Assembly: GCA_009917805.1 (NCBI GenBank) | Contig: RGES01000033.1 | Coordinates: 1 to 10,989 of the forward strand | DNA from: Verrucomicrobiota bacterium | Lineage (GTDB): Bacteria; Verrucomicrobiota; Verrucomicrobiia; Opitutales; UBA953 | DNA length: 10,989 nucleotides | Direction: 5' to 3' | In this document: in pieces, positions 1 to 6,977 of the stretch | How the letters are laid out: each line of letters starts with the position of its first letter | How positions within the stretch are numbered: the stretch's first letter is position 1 | Translations under genes and position numbers: made by a program | Notes under the pieces: generated by a model | What the model saw: only the letters and a program-made list of their open reading frames with translations | What the model was told of the DNA's origin: nothing | Database searches by the model: none

Positions 1-996
1 ACCTCCCTCAAGTCCCTCGCGCTGCTCGCCCTCACGGCGACTGTCGTCTCCGCCCAGTCTGCCGCTCCGGCCGCCGCCGAGGTCGTCACGGTCGATGCCA
101 AGCTCCCTGACTACGCCGTCGCTTCGGGCGTCTCGGGTAACCTCAACTCGGTCGGCTCCGACACGCTGAACAACCTGATGACCTTCTGGAGCGAAGGCTT
201 CAAGGCCAAGTACCCCAACGTGAACATCCAGGTCGAAGGCAAGGGATCGGGCACCGCTCCGGTCGCCCTCACCTCCGGCGCCGCCCAGGTCGGCCCGATG
301 AGCCGCGAGATGAAGTCCTCCGAAGTCGCCGGTTTCGCCGGTAAGTTCGGCTACAAGCCGACCAAGGTCGCCGTCGCCATCGACGCCCTCGCGGTCTTCG
401 TCCACAAGGACAACCCGATCAAGGGTCTCTCCCTCTCCCAGGTCGACGGCATCTTCTCCTCGACCCGCAAGTTCGGCGGCCAGGACATCAGCACCTGGGG
501 TGACGCCAAGCTCACCGGCGACTTCGCCGGCAAGACGATCTCGGCCTTCGGTCGCAACTCCGCTTCCGGCACCTACGGTTTCTTCAAGGACAAGGCCCTC
601 AAGAACGGTGACTACAAGTCTTCCGTCAAGGAACAGCCCGGTTCGTCCTCCGTCGTCCAGGGCGTCGCTTCCGACCTCGGCGCCGTCGGCTACTCCGGCA
701 TCGGCTACAAGACCTCCGGCGTCCGCGCCCTCCCGCTCGCCCTCGGCTCCGGCGCCGACTACGTCGAGCCCAGCTACGCCAACTGCCTCAACGGCACTTA
801 CCCGCTCGCCCGCTACCTGTACGTCTACGTGAACAAGGCCCCTTCCAAGGACATGGACAAGCTGACCAGCGAGTTCATCACCTTCATCCTCTCCAAGCAG
901 GGCCAGGAGATCACGATCAAGGACGGTTACTACCCGCTGCCGGCCGACGTCGCCGTCGAAGGTCGCACCGCCCTCAAGTACTACAGCGCCGAATAA
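1..996 (+). CDS. pstS: Phosphate ABC transporter substrate-binding protein PstS (5' partial)
   Basis: Periplasmic phosphate-binding protein that delivers phosphate to the PstCAB transporter. The reading frame is open from base 1, so the start codon, probably only a few codons upstream, is outside the window; 331 residues are visible. The first ~18 residues (LKSLALLALTATVVSA, then QSA) form a Sec signal peptide with an AxA-type cleavage site and no lipobox Cys, so the product is soluble and periplasmic. Phosphate-binding family motifs are GSDT (residues 52-55), GSGT (82-85), SREMK (101-105) and GRNSASGT (184-191). The C-terminal half carries the usual GYSGIGY and the late 'GYYPLP' segment. It heads a pst operon and is separated from pstC by 142 bases with a hairpin. 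Any Pho box or promoter would lie upstream of the window. The family assignment is secure; the exact N-terminus cannot be given. Confidence 0.96.
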   Translation, partial: TSLKSLALLALTATVVSAQSAAPAAAEVVTVDAKLPDYAVASGVSGNLNSVGSDTLNNLMTFWSEGFKAKYPNVNIQVEGKGSGTAPVALTSGAAQVGPMSREMKSSEVAGFAGKFGYKPTKVAVAIDALAVFVHKDNPIKGLSLSQVDGIFSSTRKFGGQDISTWGDAKLTGDFAGKTISAFGRNSASGTYGFFKDKALKNGDYKSSVKEQPGSSSVVQGVASDLGAVGYSGIGYKTSGVRALPLALGSGADYVEPSYANCLNGTYPLARYLYVYVNKAPSKDMDKLTSEFITFILSKQGQEITIKDGYYPLPADVAVEGRTALKYYSAE

Positions 997-1079
997 GCTT
1001 GGTCTCGAAATCGTATCGTCGCCACCACGCCCTCCGGGGTCGGTCTGAAAAGCGCGACGGTACGGTCTCGGGTCCTCCC

Positions 1080-1100
1080 AAGGCGGGGTCTCCCCGCCTT
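1080..1100 (+). terminator. Perfect hairpin between pstS and pstC (attenuator or mRNA 3'-end stabiliser)
   Basis: AAGGCGGGG at 1080-1088 and CCCCGCCTT at 1092-1100 pair perfectly over 9 bp around a TCT loop. Only a broken T-stretch (ACCCTTTAAT) follows, so as an intrinsic terminator it would be leaky. In other bacteria pstS is made in excess over the permease genes, and a hairpin here fits partial termination or protection of a processed pstS transcript (inference). A lone TTTAAT (1105-1110) resembles a -10 box for pstC but has no convincing -35 partner, so no promoter is called. The rest of the 997-1138 spacer shows nothing else. Confidence 0.6.
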
Positions 1101-1138
1101 ACCCTTTAATAGACCGAACGACACAAGACCGTCACCCG

Positions 1139-3439
1139 ATGGAAACTTCCGACAAAAAACCCTCTCCGGCCGCCGCGCCGGAGTCGCGTTTTACGGTAAG
1201 TCCCATGACCCTGGCCGCCGACCGGTGGATGGGGCGCCTGATCCGTTTCGGCGGCGTGGGCGTGGTGCTCGCGGTCTTCGGGATGCTGGCGTTCCTGATC
1301 TTCCAGGTCTTCCCGCTCTTCACCGGCGCCAAGGTCACGCCGGTCGGTTCGCTGGCGGTGCCGGCGAATGCGGTCGCTTTCGGCGAAGACGAATACGGCG
1401 ACTTCCCTTATGTCGTCCTCGCCGATGGCAAGGTTGTCTTCCAGCGGGCGTCCGACGGCAAGAAGGCCCATGAATGGGCGCCGGCGCTGGGTGAGCTCAA
1501 GGTCAGCGCGGTCCGAAGCTACCCGCGCGCGGGCCTGATCTTCCTCGGTCTCTCCGACGGCTCCGTGCAGGAGCTACGCGTCGCTTACCGCTCCACCTTC
1601 GACGCCGCAGGCAAGCGCGCGATCGAACCCGTCGTCACCGCGCTTCCGCCGGTCGCGATCGGTAAACCGGGCGTGCCTTGCCAGGAAGTCTGGAACGCCA
1701 CGGGCCCGCAATCCCGCCTCATGCTCGTCCGGCAGGATGTCGCCGGTAAGCCTTTGCTCACCGCCGTCCGCCTGACCGAGCGCAAAGGCCTCGGCGGCAA
1801 GGCGCGGGTCACCGTCAGCGCCCCCTTCGTGGTCGCGGCCGACGCGGCCTCCGTTGACAAGGTCCTCCTGCCTTCCACCGCCGAATCCCTCATCGTCGTC
1901 GGCAAGTCCGGCGAGGTACGCACCTATGCGGATGACGGCGAGACGTTCTCGTTCCTCCAGGCCTTCGTTCCGTTCAAGGATGCCGCCGAGCCGGCCGTGG
2001 CTTCCGCCGGCATGATCTTCGGCAACGTCTCGGTGGTCTTCGTCGGTCGTACCGGCGAACAGCAGGTCTGGTCGATGTATCCGCAGCTCCAGCCCGACGG
2101 CAAGAGCCTCCGTCGCTGGGGCAAGATCCATGACGGCGAGACCCTCGCCGGCGCCGGCGAAGGTGTCTACGCCGCCGAAGGCAATAAGTGCTACCTCGCG
2201 GTCGCCGGCGGCAAACTGCAGATCCGCAACATGACCACGGGTTCGCTCCGCTGGGAAGGCGACGCTCCCGCCGGTTCGATCCGGCAGCTCGCCTTCGCGG
2301 GCAACTACGACCGCTTCACCGCGCTTTCGGCCGACGGCAAGCTCCACCGCTGGAGCATCGTCGACCATCACCCGGAATCCTCCTGGGGCGCCTTCTTCGG
2401 CAAGATCTGGTACGAAGGCGCGACCGGCCCGGCCTACACCTGGCAGTCGAGCGCCGGCTCCGACGAGTTCGAGGCGAAGTATTCTCTGGTGCCGCTCTTC
2501 TACGGCACGGTCAAGGGCACCTTCTACGCCTTACTCTTCGCGCTGCCGATCGCCCTCACCGCGGCGATCTACGTCTCGCAGTTCCTCCGCCCGGAATACC
2601 GTCAGGTCGTGAAGCCCGTCATGGAAGTCATGGCGTCGCTCCCGTCCGTGGTGCTTGGCTTCCTCGCCGGCCTCTGGCTCGCCCCGCTGGTCGACCCGCG
2701 CCTGATCTCGCTCTTCTGCGCCATCGGCATCCTCGCGCCCGCCGCGCTCTTCGCCGGCTTCCTCTGGTCGGTGCTGCCGCAGCCGGTGCGCCGCCAGGTC
2801 AAGCCGGGCATGGAGTTCCTCTGGCTGCTGCCGTTCCTCGCGCTCTGCGCCTATCTCGCCTGGCAGGCCGGCCCTGCCGTCGAGGCCGCCTTCTTCACCG
2901 TGAAGGACACCGCCAGCGGCCTGCCGGTGGCCGACTTCCGCGAGTGGTGGCGCCAGACGACCGGCGCGACCTACGATTCGCGCAACTCGCTCGTCGTCGG
3001 TTTCGTGATGGGCTTCGCGGTCATCCCGATCGTGTTCACCATCGCCGAAGACGCGCTCTCCAACGTGCCCAACTCCCTCGTCTCCGGCTCGCTCGCCCTC
3101 GGCGCCAGCCGCTGGCAGACCGTCTGGAGCGTGGTGGTGCCGACCGCGATCTCCGGCATCGTCTCGGGCGTCATGATCGGCTTCGGCCGCGCCATCGGCG
3201 AGACGATGATCGTCGTGATGGCCACGGGTAACACCGCTGTGATGGAGTCCAATCCCTTCAGCGGCATGCGCACGCTTTCCGCCAACATCGCGGTCGAGCT
3301 CCCCGAAGCCGCCGCCGGCCACACCCACTACCGCGCGCTGTTCCTCGGCGCCTGCTGCCTCTTCCTGCTCACCTTCGTGATCAACACCCTCGCGGAAGTC
3401 CTCCGCCAGCGCCTGCGTGAGCGCTACAAAGTCGTCTGA
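1139..3439 (+). CDS. pstC: Phosphate ABC transporter permease PstC, long form with extracytoplasmic domain
   Basis: Inner-membrane channel subunit of the PstSCAB phosphate importer, 766 residues, more than twice the ~300-320 of the short E. coli-type PstC. Order: cytoplasmic N-tail, TM1 about 34-58, a large soluble region about 60-450, then the permease core from about 458. The soluble part is rich in beta-strand and contains WD-like phrases such as LSADGKLHRWSI, suggesting a propeller-like fold. It runs into the DHHPESSWGAFFGKIWYEG and TWQSS segments typical of the long gammaproteobacterial PstC. The EAA loop that contacts PstB is at about 650-680 (LALGASRWQTVW) and is followed by GRAIGET. 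The ATG at 1139 is the first in-frame start and places TM1 normally; no Shine-Dalgarno is visible. Its stop is 2 bases before pstA. The soluble domain lies after TM1 and should be periplasmic (inference); its role is unknown. Confidence 0.96.
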   Translation: METSDKKPSPAAAPESRFTVSPMTLAADRWMGRLIRFGGVGVVLAVFGMLAFLIFQVFPLFTGAKVTPVGSLAVPANAVAFGEDEYGDFPYVVLADGKVVFQRASDGKKAHEWAPALGELKVSAVRSYPRAGLIFLGLSDGSVQELRVAYRSTFDAAGKRAIEPVVTALPPVAIGKPGVPCQEVWNATGPQSRLMLVRQDVAGKPLLTAVRLTERKGLGGKARVTVSAPFVVAADAASVDKVLLPSTAESLIVVGKSGEVRTYADDGETFSFLQAFVPFKDAAEPAVASAGMIFGNVSVVFVGRTGEQQVWSMYPQLQPDGKSLRRWGKIHDGETLAGAGEGVYAAEGNKCYLAVAGGKLQIRNMTTGSLRWEGDAPAGSIRQLAFAGNYDRFTALSADGKLHRWSIVDHHPESSWGAFFGKIWYEGATGPAYTWQSSAGSDEFEAKYSLVPLFYGTVKGTFYALLFALPIALTAAIYVSQFLRPEYRQVVKPVMEVMASLPSVVLGFLAGLWLAPLVDPRLISLFCAIGILAPAALFAGFLWSVLPQPVRRQVKPGMEFLWLLPFLALCAYLAWQAGPAVEAAFFTVKDTASGLPVADFREWWRQTTGATYDSRNSLVVGFVMGFAVIPIVFTIAEDALSNVPNSLVSGSLALGASRWQTVWSVVVPTAISGIVSGVMIGFGRAIGETMIVVMATGNTAVMESNPFSGMRTLSANIAVELPEAAAGHTHYRALFLGACCLFLLTFVINTLAEVLRQRLRERYKVV

Positions 3440-3441
3440 AC

Positions 3442-5076
3442 ATGGCCAATCCTTCCGACAGCAGCACGCCCCGCGGCGAAGCCTTCGTCTGGTTCACCGG
3501 CCTCGGCCTGATCGTCGGCCTCGGCATGGTCATCGGCCTGCTTTCGCTGGTCATCCTCAACGGCGTCACGGTCTTCTGGGCCCCGCAGGTGCCCGTGGCC
3601 CAGGTCGACGACGGTCGCACGATCATCGGTCAGCTGGCCCAGCGCCGCATCCGCGCCGGTTCGCCCGCCGACCACCCGCGTTACGAGCTCCAGTATCAGG
3701 TGGGTCTGCGCGAGCTGAACGGCAATTCCTACCTCTGGGTCGACGAAGCCAAGATCAAGGGAGAGACCTTCCCGGCCGACGTCCTCGGCCTCGAGCGCGT
3801 CGAGAACGGCCCGGCCTTCGTCCGTCCGCAGTCCCTGCGTAAGTCCGACGGCAAGGTCATCGCCGCGACCGATGCCGGTTTCGAAACCGCTTTCCAGGCG
3901 GAAGTCGCCGCCGCCGCGGTGGTGCGCGAGAAGCTGGTCGAGATCACCCGTCACCGCATCGGCGACGTCAACGGCGAGATGGACAAGGCCCGCGTCGCGT
4001 TGCGTCGCGCCGAAGACCTTAAGCTGACCGAAGAGATCGCGGCCCTGCGTAAGCAGATCGCCGGACTCGAGGAGCGTTTCGTCGCGCTGCAGGCCGAAGC
4101 CAAGAAGGTCGTGGAGGGTGGGGCGGTCGCCTCGCTGGTCTCCAAGGACGCCGCCAACCGCGAAGTCGTCGTGCCGCTGACCCAGGTCATCCGCGGCTGG
4201 TTCCCCAACCGCCTCGACACCTGGGGCCGCGTGAAGCTTTTCTTCTCCCGCCTCGGGGAGTTCGTCTTCGACGAGCCGCGCGAGGCCAACACCGAAGGCG
4301 GGCTGATGCCGGCGATTTTCGGCACGCTCGTGATGACCGTCTTCATGAGCCTGATGGTCACGCCCTTCGGCGTCATCACCGCCATCTATCTCCGCGAATA
4401 CGCCCAGCAAGGCCCCGTCCTGCGCATCGTCCGCATCAGCGTCAACAACCTCGCCGGCGTGCCTTCCATCGTCTTCGGCGTCTTCGGCCTGGGCTTCTTC
4501 GTCTACGTCCTCGGCGGCTCGATCGACCAGCTGTTCTTCGCCGACCAGCTGAAGTATAACAACAATACGCCGGTCTTCGGCACCGGCGGCCTGCTCTGGT
4601 GCTCGCTCACGCTCGCGCTCATGACGCTCCCGGTGGTCATCGTCGCGACCGAGGAAGCCCTGGCGGCGGTCCCGCGCGGCATGCGCGAGGCCTCCTTGGC
4701 CACGGGCGCCTCGAAGTGGCAGACGATCCGCGACATCCTCCTGCCGGCCTCCGCCCCGGGCATCCTGACCGGCGTCATCCTCGCCATGGCCCGTGGGGCC
4801 GGGGAGGTCGCTCCGTTGATGCTCGTCGGCGTGGTGAAGCTCGCCCCGACCCTGCCGTTCGACGGCTCCGCGCCGTTCCTGCACATGGACCGCAAGTTCA
4901 TGCACCTGGGATTCCATGTGTATGACCTCGGCTTCCAGTCGCCCGATTCCGACGCCGCCCGTCCGATGGTCTTCGCCACCACGCTGCTGCTCATCATCCT
5001 GGTCGTCTGCCTGAACCTGGGCGCGATCTGGATCCGCAACCGCCTCCGCGCCCGTTTCAAGGGCGCCTCCTTCTAA
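3442..5076 (+). CDS. pstA: Phosphate ABC transporter permease PstA, long form with coiled-coil extracytoplasmic domain
   Basis: Second channel subunit of the phosphate importer, 544 residues against ~280-300 for the short PstA. TM1 is about 15-45. A soluble region of about 47-285 follows and includes a charged heptad-like stretch at about 170-230 (EEIAALRKQIAGLEERFVAL) that should form a coiled coil. The permease core starts near 290 with the NTEGGLMPAIFGTLVM segment, contains NNLAGVPSIVFGVFGLGFF, and has its EAA loop at about 417-437 (SLATGASKWQT). It ends with the GEVAPLMLVGVVKLAP and HLGFHVYDLGFQSP motifs characteristic of long PstA proteins. Only 2 bases separate it from pstC and no Shine-Dalgarno is visible, so translation is probably coupled. 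The matching long domains in PstC and PstA probably face each other in the periplasm, near PstS (inference). Confidence 0.97.
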   Translation: MANPSDSSTPRGEAFVWFTGLGLIVGLGMVIGLLSLVILNGVTVFWAPQVPVAQVDDGRTIIGQLAQRRIRAGSPADHPRYELQYQVGLRELNGNSYLWVDEAKIKGETFPADVLGLERVENGPAFVRPQSLRKSDGKVIAATDAGFETAFQAEVAAAAVVREKLVEITRHRIGDVNGEMDKARVALRRAEDLKLTEEIAALRKQIAGLEERFVALQAEAKKVVEGGAVASLVSKDAANREVVVPLTQVIRGWFPNRLDTWGRVKLFFSRLGEFVFDEPREANTEGGLMPAIFGTLVMTVFMSLMVTPFGVITAIYLREYAQQGPVLRIVRISVNNLAGVPSIVFGVFGLGFFVYVLGGSIDQLFFADQLKYNNNTPVFGTGGLLWCSLTLALMTLPVVIVATEEALAAVPRGMREASLATGASKWQTIRDILLPASAPGILTGVILAMARGAGEVAPLMLVGVVKLAPTLPFDGSAPFLHMDRKFMHLGFHVYDLGFQSPDSDAARPMVFATTLLLIILVVCLNLGAIWIRNRLRARFKGASF

Positions 5077-5084
5077 AAACAAAC
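5077..5084 (+). promoter_or_regulatory. A-rich translation leader of pstB (AAACAAAC, 6 bases before ATG)
   Basis: The 14-base pstA-pstB gap is AAACAAAC followed by CGCCTC and the start codon. No GGAGG-like sequence is present. The same octamer at the same distance precedes phoU, so it is proposed as the ribosome-recruiting element (inference). Confidence 0.45.
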
Positions 5085-5090
5085 CGCCTC

Positions 5091-5915
5091 ATGTCCCAGA
5101 TCATGAACCCTCCTTCTTCTTCTCGCATCAAGGTCCGCCCCGCCACCGAACGCGAGGGCCGCAAGGACTACATCAGCATCCGCGATTACGGCTTCTGGTA
5201 TGGCCAGAAGAAGGCCCTCGAAGGCATCTCGCTCGACATCCCCGAACGCCAGGTGGTCGCCTTCATCGGCCCCTCGGGCTGCGGCAAGTCCACGCTGCTG
5301 CGCAACCTGAACCGCATGAACGACCTCGTCGACGGCATCCGTCACGAAGGCGACATCACCATCAACGGCCGTTCCATCTACGACCCGGGCCTGGAGGTCA
5401 TCTCCCTCCGCCGCCGCGTCGGCATGGTGTTCCAGAAGTCCAACCCCTTCCCGAAGTCCATCTTCGAGAACGTCGTCTACGCCCTCCGCGTGGTCGGCGT
5501 GCGCGATCGCGCCGTCCTCGAGGAGGCCTGCGAGACCTCGCTCCGCAAGGCCGCCCTCTGGGACGAAGTGAAGGACCGCCTCGACGACAGCGCCCTCGGA
5601 CTGTCCGGCGGCCAGATGCAGCGTCTCTGCATCGCCCGCGCCATCGCCAACCGTCCGGAGATCCTGCTGATGGACGAGCCTTGCTCGGCGCTCGACCCGA
5701 TCGCCACCGGCAAGATCGAGGAGCTCATCCATGAGCTCAAGGAGCAGTTCACGATCGTGATCGTGACCCACTCGATGCAGCAGGCCGCCCGCGTGTCGGA
5801 CCGCACCGCCTTCTTCTACCTCGGCAAGCAGATCGAATACGACACCACCGAGAAGATCTTCATGAACCCGTCCCAGGCCCAGACCGAGGCCTACATCTCG
5901 GGCCGCTTCGGCTGA
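5091..5915 (+). CDS. pstB: Phosphate ABC transporter ATP-binding protein PstB
   Basis: Cytoplasmic ATPase powering phosphate import, 274 residues, normal length. Visible motifs: Walker A GPSGCGKST (60-68), the ABC signature LSGGQ (171-175) continuing MQRLCIARAIANRPEILLMD, Walker B with catalytic Glu in LLMDEP (D195, E196), D-loop SALDP, and the H-loop THSMQQAARVSDR with His227. The phrases MVFQKSNPFPKSIFENV and FFYLGKQIEYD are diagnostic of PstB rather than other ABC ATPases. It begins 14 bases after pstA with an A-rich leader (AAACAAAC, 6 bases before the ATG) in place of a Shine-Dalgarno. A second in-frame ATG at 5103 is possible but less likely, because the leader spacing matches that of phoU exactly when 5091 is used. 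Confidence 0.98.
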   Translation: MSQIMNPPSSSRIKVRPATEREGRKDYISIRDYGFWYGQKKALEGISLDIPERQVVAFIGPSGCGKSTLLRNLNRMNDLVDGIRHEGDITINGRSIYDPGLEVISLRRRVGMVFQKSNPFPKSIFENVVYALRVVGVRDRAVLEEACETSLRKAALWDEVKDRLDDSALGLSGGQMQRLCIARAIANRPEILLMDEPCSALDPIATGKIEELIHELKEQFTIVIVTHSMQQAARVSDRTAFFYLGKQIEYDTTEKIFMNPSQAQTEAYISGRFG

Positions 5916-5920
5916 TTTCT

Positions 5921-5928
5921 AAACAAAC
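5921..5928 (+). promoter_or_regulatory. A-rich translation leader of phoU (AAACAAAC, 6 bases before ATG)
   Basis: This octamer is identical to the pstB leader, is followed by ACGACC and then ATG, and lies in the 19-base pstB-phoU gap. No Shine-Dalgarno is visible. Confidence 0.45.
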
Positions 5929-5934
5929 ACGACC

Positions 5935-6474
5935 ATGCAACGCTTCTTCCACGACGAACTCCGCCAGCTCCGGGACGACCTGATCCTGATGGGCGAGCGT
6001 TCGCTCGATATGACCCGTCTCGTGCTCCGCGCCGTCGAGACCGGCGACGACTCCCTGGCCCTGCAGGTCCGCGGCATGGACGACCGCGTCGACGAGCTCG
6101 AGAAGCGCGTCGACCGCGAGATCATGCGCTACCTGACGCTCTTCGGCCCGATGGGCAGCGACGTCCGCCTGCTCCTCGCCGCCCGCGACATCGGCCATGA
6201 CCTCGAACGCATCGCCGACGAGGCCTCCGTCATCGCCAAGCGCGCCATGGTGATCTCCGAGCGCGGGGAACGCGATGCCGAGATCGACGCCCTCAATCGC
6301 AAGAACTACGAGGAGCTCTTCGGCAAGGCCGGCGACGTCGCCAAGGTGTCCGCCTCCCATGTCGAGCTGATCTTCATCTCCAAGGCCCTCGAGCGCATCG
6401 GGGACCACTCCAAGAACATCGCCGAGCAGGTAATCTTCCTGCTCTCCGGCGAAGATGTCCGCCACGCCCGCTGA
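5935..6474 (+). CDS. phoU: Phosphate-signalling regulator PhoU, shortened second repeat
   Basis: Cytoplasmic helical-bundle protein that links the Pst transporter to the phosphate-sensing kinase and restrains Pho regulon expression and phosphate uptake. PhoU normally consists of two three-helix repeats totalling ~215-240 residues; this one has 179. Repeat 1 (about 1-105) looks complete, with the acidic motif MDDRVDELEKRVD and closing helix RDIGHDLERIADEASVIAKRA. Repeat 2 (about 106-179) keeps the acidic helix DAEIDALNRKNYEELF and closing helix SKALERIGDHSKNIAEQV, plus the terminal GEDVRH. What is missing is roughly one helix between RAM (103-105) and RDAEID (113-118), bridged here by VISERGE. 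The frame is intact on both sides, so this is a compact variant or an in-frame deletion, not an obvious frameshift. It is the last gene of the operon, starting 19 bases after pstB. Confidence 0.94.
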   Translation: MQRFFHDELRQLRDDLILMGERSLDMTRLVLRAVETGDDSLALQVRGMDDRVDELEKRVDREIMRYLTLFGPMGSDVRLLLAARDIGHDLERIADEASVIAKRAMVISERGERDAEIDALNRKNYEELFGKAGDVAKVSASHVELIFISKALERIGDHSKNIAEQVIFLLSGEDVRHAR

Positions 6475-6484
6475 GCCGGCCGCG

Positions 6485-6514
6485 GGAAAAGTCCCCCTTG
6501 TCGGGGGGCTTTCC
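6485..6514 (+). terminator. Hairpin ending the pst-phoU operon
   Basis: GGAAAAGTCCCCC (from 6485) pairs with GGGGGGCTTTCC (to 6514) around a TTGTC-containing loop, with one G-U pair and one bulge. The stem lies 11 bases after the phoU stop. The T content after the GC core is short (CTTTCC), so termination may be incomplete. The loop and downstream arm overlap the promoter proposed for the next gene. Confidence 0.6.
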
Positions 6515-6525
6515 TGTGGTATGAT
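6498..6525 (+). promoter_or_regulatory. Sigma-70-type promoter with extended -10, apparently leaderless
   Basis: The -35 candidate TTGTCG (6498-6503) is separated by a 16-base spacer from -10 TATGAT (6520-6525). TGG directly before the -10 gives the extended -10 pattern TGnTATGAT. Six bases after the -10 comes ATG at 6532, so transcription would start at or next to the start codon, giving a leaderless mRNA. This agrees with the absence of a usable ribosome-binding site; the GGGG abuts the ATG. It is inferred from sequence match only. Confidence 0.5.
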
Positions 6526-6531
6526 GCGGGG

Positions 6532-6876
6532 ATGGAAGTCGCACGTCGTCTCGGAGTCCTGGTCCTCGAATGGGCGGCTATCGCCCTCGGCGTCTTTATC
6601 GCCGGTCAATTCGGCTATCTGACTTACAAGGATATCGGCACGCTGGCCGTCGTCGCGGTCGTGCTCGGGCTGTTCAACTCCTTCCTGCGGCCTTTCCTCT
6701 TGGCGATCTTCATGATCGTCTCGATTCCCATCCTGATCCTGACCCTCGGGCTAGGCATCTACCTCGTCTTGTTCGTGACCAACGGGGCCATCCTCGCCCT
6801 GACGGACAGCCTCCTGAAGGACTTCTCGGTCAATTCCTGGGCCATGGCGACCCTGACGATTATCCAAGTCAGTTGA
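6532..6876 (+). CDS. Phage holin family 4-TM membrane protein (YvlD/DUF360-like)
   Basis: Small, very hydrophobic inner-membrane protein of 114 residues with about four membrane segments: roughly 8-27, 36-51, 55-84, and a weak last one near 98-113. The central phrases LGLFNSFLRPFLL and IPILILTLGLGIYLVLFVTNGAILALTDSLL match the conserved core of the family named 'mycobacterial 4TM phage holin / YvlD'. That core is a short helix, then N-x-x-x-(R/K)-P, then an LTLGL turn and an N-x-x-x-L-x-x-TD segment. Despite the name these are chromosomal housekeeping membrane proteins of unknown function, not phage lysis genes. The last segment (SWAMATLTIIQVS) stops a few residues short of the usual C-terminus, close to a repeat at 6893. 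The start at 6532 is supported by the promoter position just upstream. Confidence 0.82.
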   Translation: MEVARRLGVLVLEWAAIALGVFIAGQFGYLTYKDIGTLAVVAVVLGLFNSFLRPFLLAIFMIVSIPILILTLGLGIYLVLFVTNGAILALTDSLLKDFSVNSWAMATLTIIQVS

Positions 6877-6892
6877 TGTCGGCTTACTTTCA

Positions 6893-6922
6893 CTAGCCCT
6901 AGCCCTGTCCCTGGCCCTAGCC
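6893..6922. repeat. Hexamer tandem repeat (CTAGCC-type), five units
   Basis: The units read CTAGCC, CTAGCC, CTGTCC, CTGGCC, CTAGCC in direct order, an imperfect 6-bp tandem array between the holin-family gene and the aminotransferase gene. It starts 17 bases after the stop codon. Its function is unknown. No convincing promoter for the next gene was found in 6877-6977. Confidence 0.7.
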
Positions 6923-6959
6923 CTTTTACTCAGTCTTGCCAATCCGCCGGGAGTCCTTT

Positions 6960-6976
6960 GCGTGGGGGCTCCACGC
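6960..6976 (+). promoter_or_regulatory. Hairpin immediately before the aminotransferase start codon
   Basis: GCGTGG (6960-6965) pairs perfectly with CCACGC (6971-6976) around a GGGCT loop, ending 1 base before the ATG at 6978. In the mRNA it would hide the G-run (6964-6968), the only purine-rich candidate for ribosome binding, so it may limit initiation. The role is inferred; the stem is only 6 bp. Confidence 0.4.
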
Positions 6977-6977
6977 C

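Noticed and set aside
2188..3231. 347-codon + frame inside pstC
   Set aside because: It is an Arg/Pro-rich out-of-frame shadow of pstC, with no domain pattern.
3424..5082. Very long open frame on the minus strand opposite pstA (552 codons)
   Set aside because: The translation is low-complexity, full of Asp/Glu/Gly/Arg/His, and mirrors pstA codons. High GC at third positions keeps the antisense frame open.
6532..6876. Prophage lysis holin
   Set aside because: The family name is misleading. No endolysin or phage genes are nearby, and the sequence fits the chromosomal YvlD-like family.
6936..6964. Promoter for the aminotransferase gene (TTGCCA as -35)
   Set aside because: The -35 is good, but at 16-18 bases downstream there is only TGCGTG-like sequence, with no acceptable -10.
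6936..6977. TTG start 14 codons upstream for the aminotransferase
   Set aside because: The added residues (PIRRESFAWGLHA) do not resemble the family, and ATG 6978 gives the standard N-terminus.
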